Origin: Oscillospiraceae bacterium
GTDB taxonomy: Bacteria > Bacillota > Clostridia > Oscillospirales > QAMX01
Reading direction: 5' to 3'
NCBI GenBank assembly: GCA_015067825.1
Contig: SVLQ01000013.1
Span: 31,072-95,071, forward strand
Length of the DNA stretch: 64,000 nt
In this document: piece by piece, positions 8,664 to 17,073 of the stretch
How the letters are laid out: each line of letters begins with the position of its first letter
Position numbering within the stretch: position 1 is the first letter of the stretch
Made by a program: the position numbers and the translations under genes
Notes under the pieces: model-generated
Told to the model about the DNA's origin: nothing
Database searches by the model: none
Seen by the model: the letters and a program-made list of their open reading frames with translations, nothing else

Positions 8664-9425
8664 TTATTTCGCCGGTTTTACCTCTTCGGCGCGGCCAAAA
8701 CGGCGTTTGCGCGAGGCAAACCACGCAATGGCTTTGTCGAGCTCGGCCGGCTTGAACTCCGGCCAGAGCGTATCGGTGAAATAGAGCTCGGCATACGCCG
8801 ACTGCCACAGCAGGAAGTTGGAAATGCGCATTTCTCCGCCCGTGCGGATCAGCAGATCCGGGTCGGGCAGGTCGCCGGTATAGAGATACGGCGAGAACGC
8901 CGCCTCGTCGAGCGCGGCCGGATCGGCCTTGCCCGCAGCACAGTCGGCAGCGTAGCGCTTGACGGCATCGACGATGTCGGCACGGCCGCCGTAGTTGATG
9001 CAGACGTTGACGATGATCCCCGTCTGTTTGGCGGAGATCGCATCGATCCGCGCGATCTTCTCACGGATATCCTCCGGCAGCGCATCCAGCCGTCCCAAAA
9101 AGCGCAGGCGCGCGTTTTTGGCCGCGAGCTTCTCGCACGATTCGTCGAGGTACTTGCGCAGAAGATTCAGGATCCCCTCGACCTCATCGGCCGGACGGTT
9201 CCAGTTTTCGGTGGAAAACGCGAAGACCGAGAGCGCCTCGACGCCGATCTCGCCGCAGTACTCGCTGATCTCGCGGAAGCGCTCGGCGCCGGCGGAGTGG
9301 CCGAGCTTGCGCGGCATACCGCGCTTGGACGCCCAGCGGCCGTTGCCGTCCATGATGATCGCGATGTGGCGGGGAAATTTCTCTTTGTCGGGCAGGATAT
9401 CCCGACGTTTGCCAAACAGCTTCAT
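8664..9425 (-). CDS. uppS: Isoprenyl (undecaprenyl) diphosphate synthase, cis-type
   Basis: Builds the C55 lipid carrier for peptidoglycan from FPP and IPP. 253 aa. The catalytic aspartate is in IIMDGNGRWASKRG (residues about 23-36), and the family's FSTENWNRP and RTGGEMRISNFLLWQ motifs are present. The ATG overlaps the frr stop by one base (TGATG), so translation is probably coupled. Confidence 0.96.
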   Translation of the reverse strand: MKLFGKRRDILPDKEKFPRHIAIIMDGNGRWASKRGMPRKLGHSAGAERFREISEYCGEIGVEALSVFAFSTENWNRPADEVEGILNLLRKYLDESCEKLAAKNARLRFLGRLDALPEDIREKIARIDAISAKQTGIIVNVCINYGGRADIVDAVKRYAADCAAGKADPAALDEAAFSPYLYTGDLPDPDLLIRTGGEMRISNFLLWQSAYAELYFTDTLWPEFKPAELDKAIAWFASRKRRFGRAEEVKPAK

Positions 9426-9979
9426 CAGACTTCGAGGATTTCCTTTTCCTTCGCTTCGACGACTTTTTCGACTTCTTTGATCATTTTGTCGACGAGTTCG
9501 GTGATATCCTTTTCGGCGATCTTGAGATCGTCTTCGGTGATCTCGCTCTTCTTCTTCTGGGCCTTGAACTTGTCCAGCGCGTCGCGGCGGATGTTGCGGA
9601 CGGCGACCTTGGCTTCTTCACCGTACTTCTTGACGTTTTTGGCGAGGTCTCTGCGGCGTTCTTCCGTCAGCGGCGGGAAGTTCAGGCGCAGGCATTTGCC
9701 GTCGTTGACCGGCGTGATGCCGACTTCGGACTGCATGATCGCCTTTTCGGCGGCGCGCAGAAGCTGCGGATCCCACGGGGTGACGGTGAGCATGCGCGGT
9801 TCGGGCGTGGCGATGGCCGCGACCTGCGCGATCGGCGTGGGCGAGCCGTAGTAGTCGACCATAACTTTGTCGAGCACGGCGGCGGAAGCGCGGCCGGCAC
9901 GGATCGTCGAAAGCTCATAGGCGAGCGCGTCGATACATTTCTTCATTTTCGCTTCATATTCGGGATAGTTGTTTTTCAT
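9425..9979 (-). CDS. frr: Ribosome recycling factor
   Basis: Splits post-termination ribosomes together with EF-G. 184 aa, normal family length, highly charged three-helix bundle plus beta domain. Typical stretches are LSTIRAGRAS, YYGSPTPIAQVA, and MLTVTPWDP. The start has GAAGGAGGATTTTAAA. It is 51 nt after pyrH and overlaps uppS by one base, the conserved pyrH-frr-uppS order. Confidence 0.97.
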   Translation of the reverse strand: MKNNYPEYEAKMKKCIDALAYELSTIRAGRASAAVLDKVMVDYYGSPTPIAQVAAIATPEPRMLTVTPWDPQLLRAAEKAIMQSEVGITPVNDGKCLRLNFPPLTEERRRDLAKNVKKYGEEAKVAVRNIRRDALDKFKAQKKKSEITEDDLKIAEKDITELVDKMIKEVEKVVEAKEKEILEV

Positions 9980-10030
9980 TTTAAAATCCTCCTTCTTTTT
10001 ATCAAAACATCCGTTTTTGGGGGAGCAAAA

Positions 10031-10750
10031 TTACTTGCGGATCATCGTGCCGATCTGTTCGCCGCAGACGGCGCGGACGATATTTTTGGGGTCTTCGAGC
10101 GCGAAGAGCAGGACGGGGATATCGTTGTCCATCGAGAGCGAGGTCGCCGTCGAGTCGAGCGCGTGGAGATTTCTGGCGAGGATTTCCTGATAGGTGAGCT
10201 CGTCAAACTTTTTGGCATCGGGATTCGTGCGCGGGTCATCGTCGTAGACGCCGTCGATGTTCTTGGCCATCATGATGATCTCGGCGTTGATCTCGGCGCC
10301 GCGGAGAACCGCGACCGTATCGGTCGAGAAGAAGGGGTTGCCCATGCCGCAGCCGAAGATGACGACGCGGCCCTTCTCGAGGTGGCGCACGGCGCGCAGG
10401 CGGATGTACGGTTCGGCGATGGCGCGCATTTCGATCGCCGTCTGCACGCGCACCGGGATCCCGCGTTTTTCAAACGCATCGGCCAGCGCAAGGCTGTTCA
10501 TCGTGGTGGCGAGCATGCCCATGTGGTCGGCGCGGGTGCGTTCCATGCCCTTGCCGTTTTTGACGCCGCGCCAGAAGTTGCCGCCGCCGACGACGATGCC
10601 GACTTCACAGCCGAGGCGCACCGTTTCGGCGATCGCTTCGACGACGCTGTCAATCACGTCGTGGTCGAGGCCGAAACCGGCTTCACCGGCCAGCGCTTCG
10701 CCGCTGATCTTAATGAGCACGCGTTTATATTTGAGTTCGTTCAAAACCAA
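10031..10750 (-). CDS. pyrH: Uridylate kinase
   Basis: Phosphorylates UMP to UDP; hexameric amino-acid-kinase-fold enzyme. 239 aa with the N-terminal [12 protein letters not shown] and the glycine-rich [10 protein letters not shown] motif. The start is not an ATG: TTG at 10750 sits five bases after GGAG, and a second in-frame TTG two codons later sits about nine bases after it, so either could be used. tsf and rpsB, which often precede pyrH, are not present; ligA lies upstream instead. Confidence 0.95.
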   Translation of the reverse strand: MVLNELKYKRVLIKISGEALAGEAGFGLDHDVIDSVVEAIAETVRLGCEVGIVVGGGNFWRGVKNGKGMERTRADHMGMLATTMNSLALADAFEKRGIPVRVQTAIEMRAIAEPYIRLRAVRHLEKGRVVIFGCGMGNPFFSTDTVAVLRGAEINAEIIMMAKNIDGVYDDDPRTNPDAKKFDELTYQEILARNLHALDSTATSLSMDNDIPVLLFALEDPKNIVRAVCGEQIGTMIRK

Positions 10751-10908
10751 TCACTCCGATTCTTCCGCGGGTTCGCCCCGCTCTCTTCGGCAGTTTACGG
10801 GATCGCACACTGCCCCTTATTATTTTAATACAAAAACGTCGTTTTGCATAGCCCATTTTGTAAATTTTCTCGCTTCGGACGGTAATTTTTTTCGTTTGTG
10901 CGGCAAAA

Positions 10909-12927
<2,019 letters not shown>

Positions 12928-12931
12928 CTAA

Positions 12932-13044
12932 TCGATCGAAAACAGAGTTTTCGATCGGTCTCTCACGCGCTGATCCCCGCCGCGCGTGGACGATCGAAGA
13001 TCGTCTTGGTGGAGTTTTTTCGGCGGCAAAGCCGTCGGAAAAAC
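12932..13044. repeat. Four-hairpin repeat element, copy a (in ligA leader)
   Basis: Structured repeat shared with 15815-15920, 16721-16873 and 16877-17038. Hairpin 1 is CGATCGAAAAC-AGA-GTTTTCGATCG; then CTCACGCGCTGATCCCCGCC; hairpin 3 is GACGATC-GAA-GATCGTC; then CTTGGTGG; hairpin 4 is TTTTTTCGGCGGC-AAA-GCCGTCGGAAAAA. Hairpin 2 of the longer copies is missing. The element ends about 12 nt from the ligA ribosome site. Confidence 0.85.
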
Positions 13045-13072
13045 GGATTTGATTTTGTTGCGTGGCAAATAT

Positions 13073-13101
13073 ATTGTACCACAAATGCGGGAAAATGAAA
13101 A
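13073..13101 (-). promoter_or_regulatory. Putative sigma-A promoter of ligA
   Basis: On the minus strand, TTTTCA at 13096-13101, a 17-bp spacer and TACAAT at 13073-13078, with an extended TGG just before the -10. It places the start of transcription about 155 nt before ligA. Confidence 0.55.
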
Positions 13102-13123
13102 GCGGAAAATGGTTTGTCCAAAA

Positions 13124-13139
13124 TGTTTCACGTGAAACA
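13124..13139. promoter_or_regulatory. parS: parS chromosome-partition site 1
   Basis: Perfect 16-bp palindrome TGTTTCACGTGAAACA, identical to the Bacillus subtilis parS consensus bound by ParB/Spo0J. It lies between the ligA promoter and a terminator, about 22 kb from dnaA. A second copy is next to parA. Confidence 0.95.
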
Positions 13140-13150
13140 TTCGCGCCGGC

Positions 13151-13189
13151 AATAAAAAAACAGGGAATCAAGTTCCCTGTTTTTTTATT
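13151..13189. terminator. Bidirectional intrinsic terminator
   Basis: Seventeen-base arms (AATAAAAAAACAGGGAA and its complement) around a TCAAG loop, with A-run on one side and T-run on the other. It ends the zinc-ribbon protein gene at 13198 on the minus strand. Confidence 0.9.
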
Positions 13190-13197
13190 GCGTACTG

Positions 13198-14232
13198 TCA
13201 GCTCTTGGCCGCGAGCGTTTTGGCACACTTGGCACATTTGATCACAAGTTGGCCTTTTCCGGTGGGCACAGCCAGCTTAGCGCCGCAGAACGGACAGGCG
13301 AAAACAGACTTGCCGTTGGTCTCCTGCACGAAATTTGCCGTTCCGTCGACCTGCGGAGCAGGCTTGGGCGTCGGTTTGGGTTGCGGAGTCGGCGTGGGCT
13401 GGGGAATTTCCCCGTTTTTAACCGCTTTTTTGCAGGCGTTGCAGAGATTGACGCGCGGATTCACGGCCTGCGAATGGTAGGTTTTGCCGCAGTTTTCGCA
13501 GATATGAGCATAGCTAATCGGTGCAGGAGTTGGTGTGGGAGTTGGCGTGGGAGCTGGCGTGGGTTTGGTCACGCGTGCGTTGTTTTGCTGTTTGTTTGCC
13601 TGCTTGTTCGCCTTTTTCTTCCGGTTATGGCGAGCCCAAACGACCATAAGCGCACTGAGACCAAGCCAAGAAATCACGAAAACCGGGTTGGACAGTTTTT
13701 CTCCAATTTCTTCACCGAACAGAAGGAAAATAGCAATGCCGAGAACCACCCAAACACCTGCCGGAATGAGGCTGGTGATCTTGCCGTCGACCGGAGGCGG
13801 ATCGGGCGGTGTAGGCGGTGTGGGCGGTGTAGGCGGCGTGGGCGTTCCGATCACCGGCATCGGCTTGATATAGCCGCAAGGATCGCGGCGGATCACACTG
13901 AGGTAGTTTTCGGCCGTATAGACTTCACCTACGTTGTCGACGTTCTTCTTAATGTAGAGAACAGGAGCGGCGGTAAAGCCGGGAACATCGTTGTACACCT
14001 CGATCACGCCGTCGCTGTCGGTTTTCATGTAGCCAATCGGTGCGCGCGTAAAATTGGCAAAGTCTTTGCCGTAGATTTTTCCTTCGCTCCATTCGATTTT
14101 GCCGCAGGGATTGCCACCAAACACGCGGGTCGCTTCTTTGAGGGTATAGATGTAGCCATTATCGTCAATGCGGAGCGATTCACTGCCGCCGAAGATAGAA
14201 AACCACGCTTTAGGCGTATAGATTTCAAACAT
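13198..14232 (-). CDS. Unrecognised protein: N-terminal short repeats, two membrane segments, two C-terminal zinc ribbons
   Basis: 344 aa, no family recognised. Residues 20-125 contain four related units of about 25 residues, each built around P-x-G-x-I/M (42-46, 65-69, 90-94, 118-122) and G-x-I/V-Y (26-29, 51-54, near 75-80, 102-105), suggesting a small beta-repeat structure. A Pro-Thr linker (129-147) leads to hydrophobic segments at about 155-172 and 183-200, a basic stretch (RHNRKKKANK), a second Pro-Thr linker, and two zinc-ribbon-like modules with cysteines at 245, 248, 264, 267 and 313, 316, 333, 336. Probably membrane-anchored by a hairpin with both ends on the same side. Function unknown; monocistronic with its own terminator. 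Confidence 0.8.
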   Translation of the reverse strand: MFEIYTPKAWFSIFGGSESLRIDDNGYIYTLKEATRVFGGNPCGKIEWSEGKIYGKDFANFTRAPIGYMKTDSDGVIEVYNDVPGFTAAPVLYIKKNVDNVGEVYTAENYLSVIRRDPCGYIKPMPVIGTPTPPTPPTPPTPPDPPPVDGKITSLIPAGVWVVLGIAIFLLFGEEIGEKLSNPVFVISWLGLSALMVVWARHNRKKKANKQANKQQNNARVTKPTPAPTPTPTPTPAPISYAHICENCGKTYHSQAVNPRVNLCNACKKAVKNGEIPQPTPTPQPKPTPKPAPQVDGTANFVQETNGKSVFACPFCGAKLAVPTGKGQLVIKCAKCAKTLAAKS

Positions 14233-14360
14233 ATCCGTGAACCTCTTCTATTTTTTCTTCACCTAATATTATACATGATTTTGCCGGTTTTGTAAATGGA
14301 AAACAAGCGCCGCGCAAAATTTTCGCCGATTTTCCCGTGCAAATTACCCGAAAGAGAAAA

Positions 14361-14395
14361 ATCCCTCCGAACGATTTGTTCGGAGGGATCCGGCT
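14361..14395 (-). terminator. Intrinsic terminator after the zinc-ribbon/alpha-galactosidase pair
   Basis: Arms ATCCCTCCGAAC and GTTCGGAGGGAT around a five-base loop; on the minus strand the stem is followed by TTTTTCTCTTT. It sits just after the stop at 14399. Confidence 0.85.
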
Positions 14396-14398
14396 TGT

Positions 14399-14605
14399 TC
14401 AATTCTCTTTTTTGGCGGCAAACAGCATACAGCCCATCGCGCGGAACTCTTCGATCTTCTCGCGCAGGCGCTCTTCCGAGCAGCGAAATCGCTTGCCGAG
14501 GCAGGTGATGCACATATACTCCGTCGCGCCGCGGTTGACGAGCTTTTTATAAAGCCCGATCTCGTCACTCGTGAGCGTTTTGCCGCATTGGATGCACCGC
14601 GCCAT
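14399..14605 (-). CDS. Small zinc-ribbon-type protein of unknown function
   Basis: 68 aa. Cys-X2-Cys pairs at C4/C7 and C32/C35 should bind one zinc; further cysteines are at 42 and 59. The second half is a charged helix. Its ATG shares one base with the stop codon of the alpha-galactosidase gene (TAATG), so the two are cotranscribed and probably translationally coupled. The link to carbohydrate metabolism is contextual only; similar small zinc-binding proteins in Clostridia have no assigned role that I know of. Confidence 0.75.
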   Translation of the reverse strand: MARCIQCGKTLTSDEIGLYKKLVNRGATEYMCITCLGKRFRCSEERLREKIEEFRAMGCMLFAAKKEN

Positions 14606-15795
14606 TACGCATCGACGATCTTCGCGCGGAAGAGACGGCAGGCGTGCGCCGGGATGTGATCGATCTCGACCGCGCCGTTGAGCGTGTGCATGACTTCGCC
14701 CGTCCAGAGGTCGGTGAGCTCCAGTGTTTTGCCGATCGCGTGCGGCAGGCCGACGTTTTCGGGTTCAAAGGTGTAGCGCCAGCGGCCGCCGGCCTCATCG
14801 GTGAAGTTGAAGAAGCCGATGGCGATATCGCCGTTATCGAGGAATTTGGCAATGATCGGGTTGTCGAGGAAATAATTTTTATAGTAGAAGTCGTCGGGGC
14901 CGCGATTCGGATTGATCTCAAACCACTCGCTGTGCGCCATAAACGGCTGACAGCCGCGCGGATCCTGGTTGATGGCGATCACTTCTTTGTTCATCAAGAT
15001 CGACTTGGTCGCATCGTCCATCGAGCGGATATCGCAACCGATCATCAGCGGCGAATTCAAGAGTGCCCACAGCGAGAAGTGCAGGCGGTATTCGTCCTCG
15101 GTGCAGCCGGTCAGCGCGACGTTGCCCTTGCCGCCCATGCCGACGACGAGCATATCCATATCGTTGAAGCAGCCTTTGGCGTTGTATTCCTGCGCCATGA
15201 GCTGCGACTGCGCCAGCTCTTTGATCGACTCCCAGCTGTCGTTGATGTCGCCGGTCGAGCGCCACATATGCGCGCCGGTCTCTTTGATCCACTGGCGGGT
15301 ATGCGCCGAGCCCCACGAGCACGCGCTGAAGAGGATATCGCGGCCGCAGTTGGCAAGCGCAAGGCTCATGCGCTTATACATAATATCGGGGCGGACAGAG
15401 ATCGGATGGAAGCAGTAGTCGTACTTCAAGAAGTCGATCTCCCATTCGGCAAAGGTCTGGGCATCGACCCATTCGTAGCCGTAGCTGCCGGGATATCCTG
15501 CGCAGGTAAGGTAACCGGCGCAAGAATACATGCCGAACTTCAGGCCCTTGGAGTGGACGTAGTCGGCGACGTATTTCATGCCGTGCGGGAATTTTTCGGG
15601 ATCGGGGACGATACGGCCGTCTTTTCCGCGTTCCTTGAGCGCCCAGATATCGTCGATGACGATGTATTCGTAGCCGGCATCCTTGAGCCCGCTGGAGACC
15701 ATCGCGTCGGCGGATTCGAGGATAAGCTGTTCATTGATGTTGGCGCCGAAGGTATTCCAGGTGTTCCAGCCGAGCGGGGGCGTATTGACAAACAT
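14605..15795 (-). CDS. Alpha-galactosidase-type glycoside hydrolase, family GH27
   Basis: Hydrolyses terminal alpha-galactosides (or a related alpha-linkage). 396 aa. It shows the GH27 opening PPLGWNTWNTFG, the YIVIDDIWALKERG strand, the GMYSCAGYLTCAGYPGSYGY segment, and the nucleophile region EIDFLKYDYC (Asp of KYDYC), plus a second acidic site around THMWRSTGDINDSW. No signal peptide, so probably cytoplasmic and acting on imported oligosaccharides. Start at 15795 (MFVNTPPLGW) chosen because GGGAGG lies seven bases upstream. Family is confident; exact substrate is not. It overlaps the small zinc-ribbon gene by one base. Confidence 0.92.
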   Translation of the reverse strand: MFVNTPPLGWNTWNTFGANINEQLILESADAMVSSGLKDAGYEYIVIDDIWALKERGKDGRIVPDPEKFPHGMKYVADYVHSKGLKFGMYSCAGYLTCAGYPGSYGYEWVDAQTFAEWEIDFLKYDYCFHPISVRPDIMYKRMSLALANCGRDILFSACSWGSAHTRQWIKETGAHMWRSTGDINDSWESIKELAQSQLMAQEYNAKGCFNDMDMLVVGMGGKGNVALTGCTEDEYRLHFSLWALLNSPLMIGCDIRSMDDATKSILMNKEVIAINQDPRGCQPFMAHSEWFEINPNRGPDDFYYKNYFLDNPIIAKFLDNGDIAIGFFNFTDEAGGRWRYTFEPENVGLPHAIGKTLELTDLWTGEVMHTLNGAVEIDHIPAHACRLFRAKIVDA

Positions 15796-15814
15796 AGTGT
15801 GACCTCCCATTTAG

Positions 15815-15920
15815 GCGATTGTAAAACGAAGTTTTACAATCGGGACCGCGCGGCGTGTGGACTCGCACAGCTCGTCTCAGAGGTGTTTTTTCGGCGGCAA
15901 AGCCACCGAAAAAACACCTT
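15815..15920. repeat. Four-hairpin repeat element, copy b (in alpha-galactosidase leader)
   Basis: Hairpin 1 is GATTGTAAAAC-GAA-GTTTTACAATC, completely different in sequence from copies a, c and d but equally well paired. Hairpin 4 is GGTGTTTTTTCGGCGGC-AAA-then its complement with the same single C-A mismatch seen in copy d. The middle part is degenerate (GCGTGTGGACTCGCAC). It ends about nine bases before the ribosome site of the alpha-galactosidase gene. Confidence 0.8.
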
Positions 15921-15970
15921 GGATTGTAAAACTACCGATTTACAGTCGCTGACAGTTTTGTGTTATCTTT

Positions 15971-15999
15971 ATTATAGCCGAAAACTTTGCCGAGGTAAA
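15971..15999 (-). promoter_or_regulatory. Putative sigma-A promoter of the alpha-galactosidase gene
   Basis: On the minus strand TTTACC at 15994-15999, 17-bp spacer, TATAAT at 15971-15976. Predicts a leader of about 170 nt that contains repeat copy b. Confidence 0.65.
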
Positions 16000-16027
16000 G
16001 AGGGGGACAAAAAATTTTTCTGCCGCG

Positions 16028-16056
16028 TTGTTTTTTCGGCGGAAATATGATATTAT
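16028..16056 (+). promoter_or_regulatory. Putative sigma-A promoter of the flavoprotein gene
   Basis: TTGTTT at 16028-16033, 17-bp spacer, TATTAT at 16051-16056, about 30 nt before the ribosome site. It is arranged divergently with the alpha-galactosidase promoter. Confidence 0.65.
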
Positions 16057-16092
16057 GATAGCAGAGAAATACGCGTTTGGAGGTACCTATTT

Positions 16093-16716
16093 ATGAAAGT
16101 TTTGCTTTTGAACGGCAGTCCGGATCCCTCCGGCTGTACCTATACCGCGCTTTCCATCGTCGCCGCCTCGCTGGAAGCCGAGGGGATCGACACGGAGATC
16201 TGCCAGGTCGGTGCCAAGCCGGTGATCGGCTGCACGGGCTGCGGCGGCTGCCGCGCCGGCAAGGGCTGCGTTTTCACCGACGACGCGGTCAACGAATTCG
16301 TCGCGAAGGCCCGTGAGGCCGACGGTTTTATCTTCGGTTCGCCCGTCCACTACGCTTCGGCATCCGGCGCGGTCACCGCGTTCCTCGACCGCTGCTTCTA
16401 TTCCGGCAGTTCGGCGTTTGCTTATAAGCCGGGTGCGTGCGTCGTTTCGTGCCGCCGCGCCGGTTCGACGGCCACGCTCGATCAGCTGAACAAATATCTG
16501 ACGATCTCGAACATGCCGATCGTCTCGTCGTGCTACTGGAACATGGTGCACGGTAACCTGCCGGAGGAAGTGCAGAGAGACCTTGAGGGCGTGCAGATCA
16601 TGGAAAATCTGGGCAAAAACATGGCGTGGATCTTAAAATGCATCGCGCTCGGCAAAATGAAGGGCGTTGAGCACCCGGTGATCGCCAGCCGCGCCCGCAC
16701 GAATTTTATCCGATAA
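16093..16716 (+). CDS. Flavodoxin-fold NAD(P)H-dependent FMN reductase / iron-sulfur flavoprotein-like
   Basis: 207 aa. The N-terminal LLLNGSPDPSGCTYTAL is the FMN-phosphate loop of the flavodoxin-like reductase family, and GSPVHYASASGAVTAFLDR is the second FMN contact. Cysteines 47, 50, 53 and 59 form CX2CX2CX5C, the compact cluster motif of iron-sulfur flavoproteins. So an electron-transfer role is likely, partner unknown. The ribosome site GGAGG is 11 bases upstream of the ATG. The gene is followed directly by two copies of the four-hairpin element. Confidence 0.85.
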   Translation: MKVLLLNGSPDPSGCTYTALSIVAASLEAEGIDTEICQVGAKPVIGCTGCGGCRAGKGCVFTDDAVNEFVAKAREADGFIFGSPVHYASASGAVTAFLDRCFYSGSSAFAYKPGACVVSCRRAGSTATLDQLNKYLTISNMPIVSSCYWNMVHGNLPEEVQRDLEGVQIMENLGKNMAWILKCIALGKMKGVEHPVIASRARTNFIR

Positions 16717-16720
16717 ATAT

Positions 16721-16873
16721 TCGATTTGGAAACTGCGTTTCCAAATCGGTATCCGCTGCGGCGGGGTTCTCACGCGCTGATCCCCGCCGACAAAATCTGC
16801 GATTTCGTCGGCTCCCCTCGGCGCGTGGACGAGCTTACGCTCGTCTTGGTGGTGTTTTTTCGGCGGCAAAGCC
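16721..16873. repeat. Four-hairpin repeat element, copy c (3' end truncated)
   Basis: Hairpin 1: GATTTGGAAAC-TGC-GTTTCCAAATC. Outer stem ACGCGC ... GCGCGT encloses hairpin 2 (CCGACAAAATC-TGC-GATTTCGTCGG). Hairpin 3: GACGAGC-TTAC-GCTCGTC. Hairpin 4 stops after GGCAAAGCC, where copy d begins. Confidence 0.85.
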
Positions 16874-16876
16874 TTA

Positions 16877-17038
16877 TCGATTTGGAAACTGCGTTTCCAA
16901 ATCGGGCCGCTACGGCGGGGTTTTCACGCGCTGATCGCCGCCGACAAAATCTGTGATTTCGTCGGCTCCCCTCGGCGCGTGGACGAGCTTACGCTCGTCT
17001 TGGTGGTGTTTTTTCGGCGGCAAAGCCACCGAAAAAAC
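16877..17038. repeat. Four-hairpin repeat element, copy d (complete)
   Basis: Most complete copy, 162 bp, in direct tandem with copy c. All hairpins are present, ending TTTTTTCGGCGGC-AAA-GCCACCGAAAAAA. It sits about 20 nt before the ribosome site of the gene at 17074. Together, copies c and d account for the whole 357-bp gap between the two genes. Confidence 0.88.
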
Positions 17039-17073
17039 GGATAGATGATAGATTGGGAGAAGGTTGGTGGCTT

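Noticed and set aside
12932..17038. Known riboswitch in front of ligA, the alpha-galactosidase gene or the gene at 17074
   Set aside because: The hairpins do not match any riboswitch consensus I know, and orientation relative to the genes is not constant.
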